7,239 bases of DNA from MED-G105 sp050331095 (GTDB lineage: Bacteria; Pseudomonadota; Alphaproteobacteria; Caulobacterales; Parvularculaceae), in contig JBHJHE010000006.1 of assembly GCA_050331095.1 (NCBI GenBank), positions 1-7,239 on the forward strand, written 5' to 3'. Below the pieces are notes generated by a model. The model saw only the letters and a list, made by a program, of their open reading frames with translations. It ran no database searches and had not been told where the DNA came from. How positions within the stretch are numbered: the stretch's first letter is position 1; each line of letters opens with the position of its first letter. The position numbers were made by a program, and so were the translations under genes. Below are positions 6,325-7,239 of the stretch, one piece after another.

Positions 6325-6666
6325 TCAGTCGCGCCTCGGGCCTTCTTTTCGCGGCGCGGCGCCCTGCGCGGGTTGGTCGACGACAAACTCGCCAACCATC
6401 TGGAAAAAATCGCGAGCGTCGAAGTTCAACGCCGACGCGACGCGCATGACGTCGTTGCGCGTCGGTCGTAACCGCGCCTCCTCCCAGTCGTCGACGACGC
6501 CCGCAGCGACGTCGATCCTTTCGGCGAGTTCATCACGGCTCAGTCCCTCGGCGCGCCGAAGATTGCCGAGGACGCGCCCGATCAGTCGCGCCGTTTCGCG
6601 GTCGCCGTCGGACGCTGACGCGCGCACACCATGGGAGACGCTCGCGGTCACCACCTTAGGTTTCAA
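6325..6666 (-). CDS. XRE-type helix-turn-helix transcriptional regulator
   Basis: A 113-residue DNA-binding protein. The HTH_3/Cro-C1-type domain spans about 27-90: ARLIGRVLGNLRRAEGLSRDELAERIDV (helices 1-2), then AAGVVDDWEEARLRPTRNDVMRVASALN (recognition helix and core), then FDARDFFQMV. The tail after ~98 is basic and probably disordered. The start is TTG at 6666, chosen because GAGGAG (6679-6674) precedes it with a 7-nt spacer. The frame continues upstream to 6774 but that part is non-conserved and AT-rich. The start codon lies inside one arm of a 9-bp inverted repeat, which suggests autoregulation. It sits 88 nt upstream of the antitoxin, the position of the omega regulator in omega-epsilon-zeta loci. 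Family is firm; the regulated target is inferred. Confidence 0.85.
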   Translation of the reverse strand: MKPKVVTASVSHGVRASASDGDRETARLIGRVLGNLRRAEGLSRDELAERIDVAAGVVDDWEEARLRPTRNDVMRVASALNFDARDFFQMVGEFVVDQPAQGAAPRKEGPRRD

Positions 6667-6719
6667 AAATTTACTCCTCGCGTTAAGCGAGAGCTTTATT
6701 CTTTTTGAAATTATGTCAA
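6661..6719 (-). promoter_or_regulatory. AT-rich leader of the XRE gene with nested inverted repeats and a TTGACA box
   Basis: Perfect 9-bp inverted repeats TTTCAAAAA (6661-6669) and TTTTTGAAA (6702-6710) flank a second dyad, CTCGC (6677-6681) and GCGAG (6687-6691), with loop GTTAA. The inner dyad overlaps the Shine-Dalgarno and the outer left arm contains the TTG start. A perfect minus-strand TTGACA occurs at 6719-6714, but the -10 is poor at every usual spacing. The segment stands out as AT-rich against its surroundings and looks like an autoregulated control region. Confidence 0.5.
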
Positions 6720-6898
6720 TGGCGTTCCGCCGTACCGCGGCCAAATGCGCGCTTTGTGCGCCCGTGGCCCGCATCGGCGGCGCGGAGCTCGCCCTTCAAG
6801 CGCGCAGCCGAACGCGGCGCGAGCGGTCGGTGCGAACGGCGACGAGGCTCAAACGAGGGTGGCGGCGCGAACGGCTGAAATCGTTCCAGCGGCGGCGG

Positions 6899-6975
<77 letters not shown>

Positions 6976-6998
6976 TCACCGATTTGAGCAAGGCGCGA

Positions 6999-7027
6999 CG
7001 AATATCGAAACAGCCCGGCGCGTGCAA
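6999..7027 (-). promoter_or_regulatory. Predicted promoter of the initiator tRNA gene
   Basis: Minus-strand -35 TTGCAC (7027-7022) within the alphaproteobacterial-style CTTG context and -10 TATTCG (7004-6999) are separated by 17 bp. Transcription would begin about 16 nt before C1 of the tRNA, leaving a short 5' leader for RNase P. Confidence 0.45.
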
Positions 7028-7078
7028 GCCCGATTTTGTAAGCTGCTGATTTTATTCTGAAACGCTCCTGCCGCCCGT

Positions 7079-7201
7079 GACCTTTTCGCGTCGCGCCGCC
7101 ACGCATGGTCTGGCGAAATGCTCCTTCATCGAGCGCCCCGGCACCCAGTTTTTCGAAGTGGGTGCCAAATGTGGGGGCCAGCGTTCGCGGACCTTTTCGC
7201 G
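7079..7201 (+). repeat. Pair of 12-bp direct repeats
   Basis: GACCTTTTCGCG occurs at 7079-7090 and again at 7190-7201, 111 bp apart, bracketing the hairpin at 7140-7166. The second copy is also part of a small dyad (TTCGCG at 7184-7189, CGCGAA at 7198-7203) about 20 nt before the next gene start. The repeats may be regulator half-sites; chance cannot be excluded. Confidence 0.35.
7140..7166. other. Strong hairpin in the intergenic region before the plus-strand gene
   Basis: Perfect 8-bp arms GGCACCCA (7140-7147) and TGGGTGCC (7159-7166) enclose an 11-nt loop holding TTCGAA. It lies 54 nt before the start codon at 7221. No T-run follows on either strand, so it is a leader structure, attenuator or dispersed repeat more than a terminator. 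Confidence 0.45.
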
Positions 7202-7220
7202 AACAGAAGGTAGACGAACC

Positions 7221-7239
7221 ATGACCGCATCGACGGCGC
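7221..7239 (+). CDS. Start of a plus-strand gene, cut by the window edge
   Basis: ATG at 7221 opens a frame reading M-T-A-S-T-A to the edge. AGAAGG at 7205-7210 precedes it with a 10-nt spacer, which is acceptable for translation. Six codons are too few for any product call. It is divergent from the initiator tRNA gene. Confidence 0.4.

Noticed and set aside
6237..6395. N-terminal extension of the antitoxin up to a TTG at 6395
   Set aside because: It overlaps the end of the XRE gene, lacks a ribosome-binding site, is basic and low-complexity, and would place the operator palindrome inside the coding region.
6667..6774. N-terminal extension of the XRE protein to an ATG at 6774
   Set aside because: GAGGAG with ideal spacing supports TTG 6666, and the extension crosses AT-rich dyads and a TTGACA box that look regulatory.
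6869..6886. Possible terminator hairpin downstream of the initiator tRNA (GAACG...CGTTC)
   Set aside because: The stem is only 5 bp with no T-run on the minus strand, too weak to call.
7052..7129. 25-codon minus-strand open frame between the hairpin and the tRNA promoter
   Set aside because: No convincing ribosome-binding site, no recognisable peptide, and it ends just upstream of the tRNA promoter. Length is within chance expectation.

Overview
The window is about two-thirds G+C and is densely coded on both strands. It looks like an alphaproteobacterium. The initiator tRNA, the roughly 500-residue phosphomannomutase/phosphoglucomutase, the DUF3253 protein and the CTAG-bounded palindromic intergenic element are all of types I associate with that class. 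I cannot name an order or genus.

Left part (1-1529, minus strand): a tightly overlapped operon read leftward, DUF3253 protein -> four-cysteine uracil-DNA glycosylase -> MATE efflux transporter. The genes are joined by GTGA and ATGA overlaps, and the transporter runs off the left edge. Middle (1600-4097, plus strand): a divergently transcribed phosphomannomutase/phosphoglucomutase followed by a TraB/GumN-family lipoprotein. The second fits an envelope or exopolysaccharide setting, as does the sugar-phosphate mutase. Convergent gap (4098-4209): a two-part palindromic repeat whose right arm supplies the stop codon of the next gene.

Right part (4210-6666, minus strand): an XRE-type HTH regulator, then a ParD-like antitoxin, a zeta-toxin-family kinase and the tRNA-dihydrouridine synthase dusA. 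Antitoxin and toxin overlap by ATGA. The toxin stop TAG is followed with no gap by the dusA GTG. A perfect 23-bp palindrome sits over the antitoxin promoter and touches its Shine-Dalgarno. A nested inverted repeat sits over the regulator leader and start codon. None of the starts inferred for the regulator, antitoxin or dusA is ATG.

Far right (6899-7239): an initiator tRNA gene with CCA encoded and an unusual discriminator base, C73. It is followed by a promoter-bearing intergenic region with a strong hairpin, and then by the first codons of a plus-strand gene cut by the window edge.

The best candidate for something undescribed is the XRE - ParD-like - zeta - dusA unit. It has the regulator/antitoxin/toxin order of omega-epsilon-zeta systems but different protein families in the first two positions, and a tRNA-modifying enzyme locked to the toxin's 3' end.
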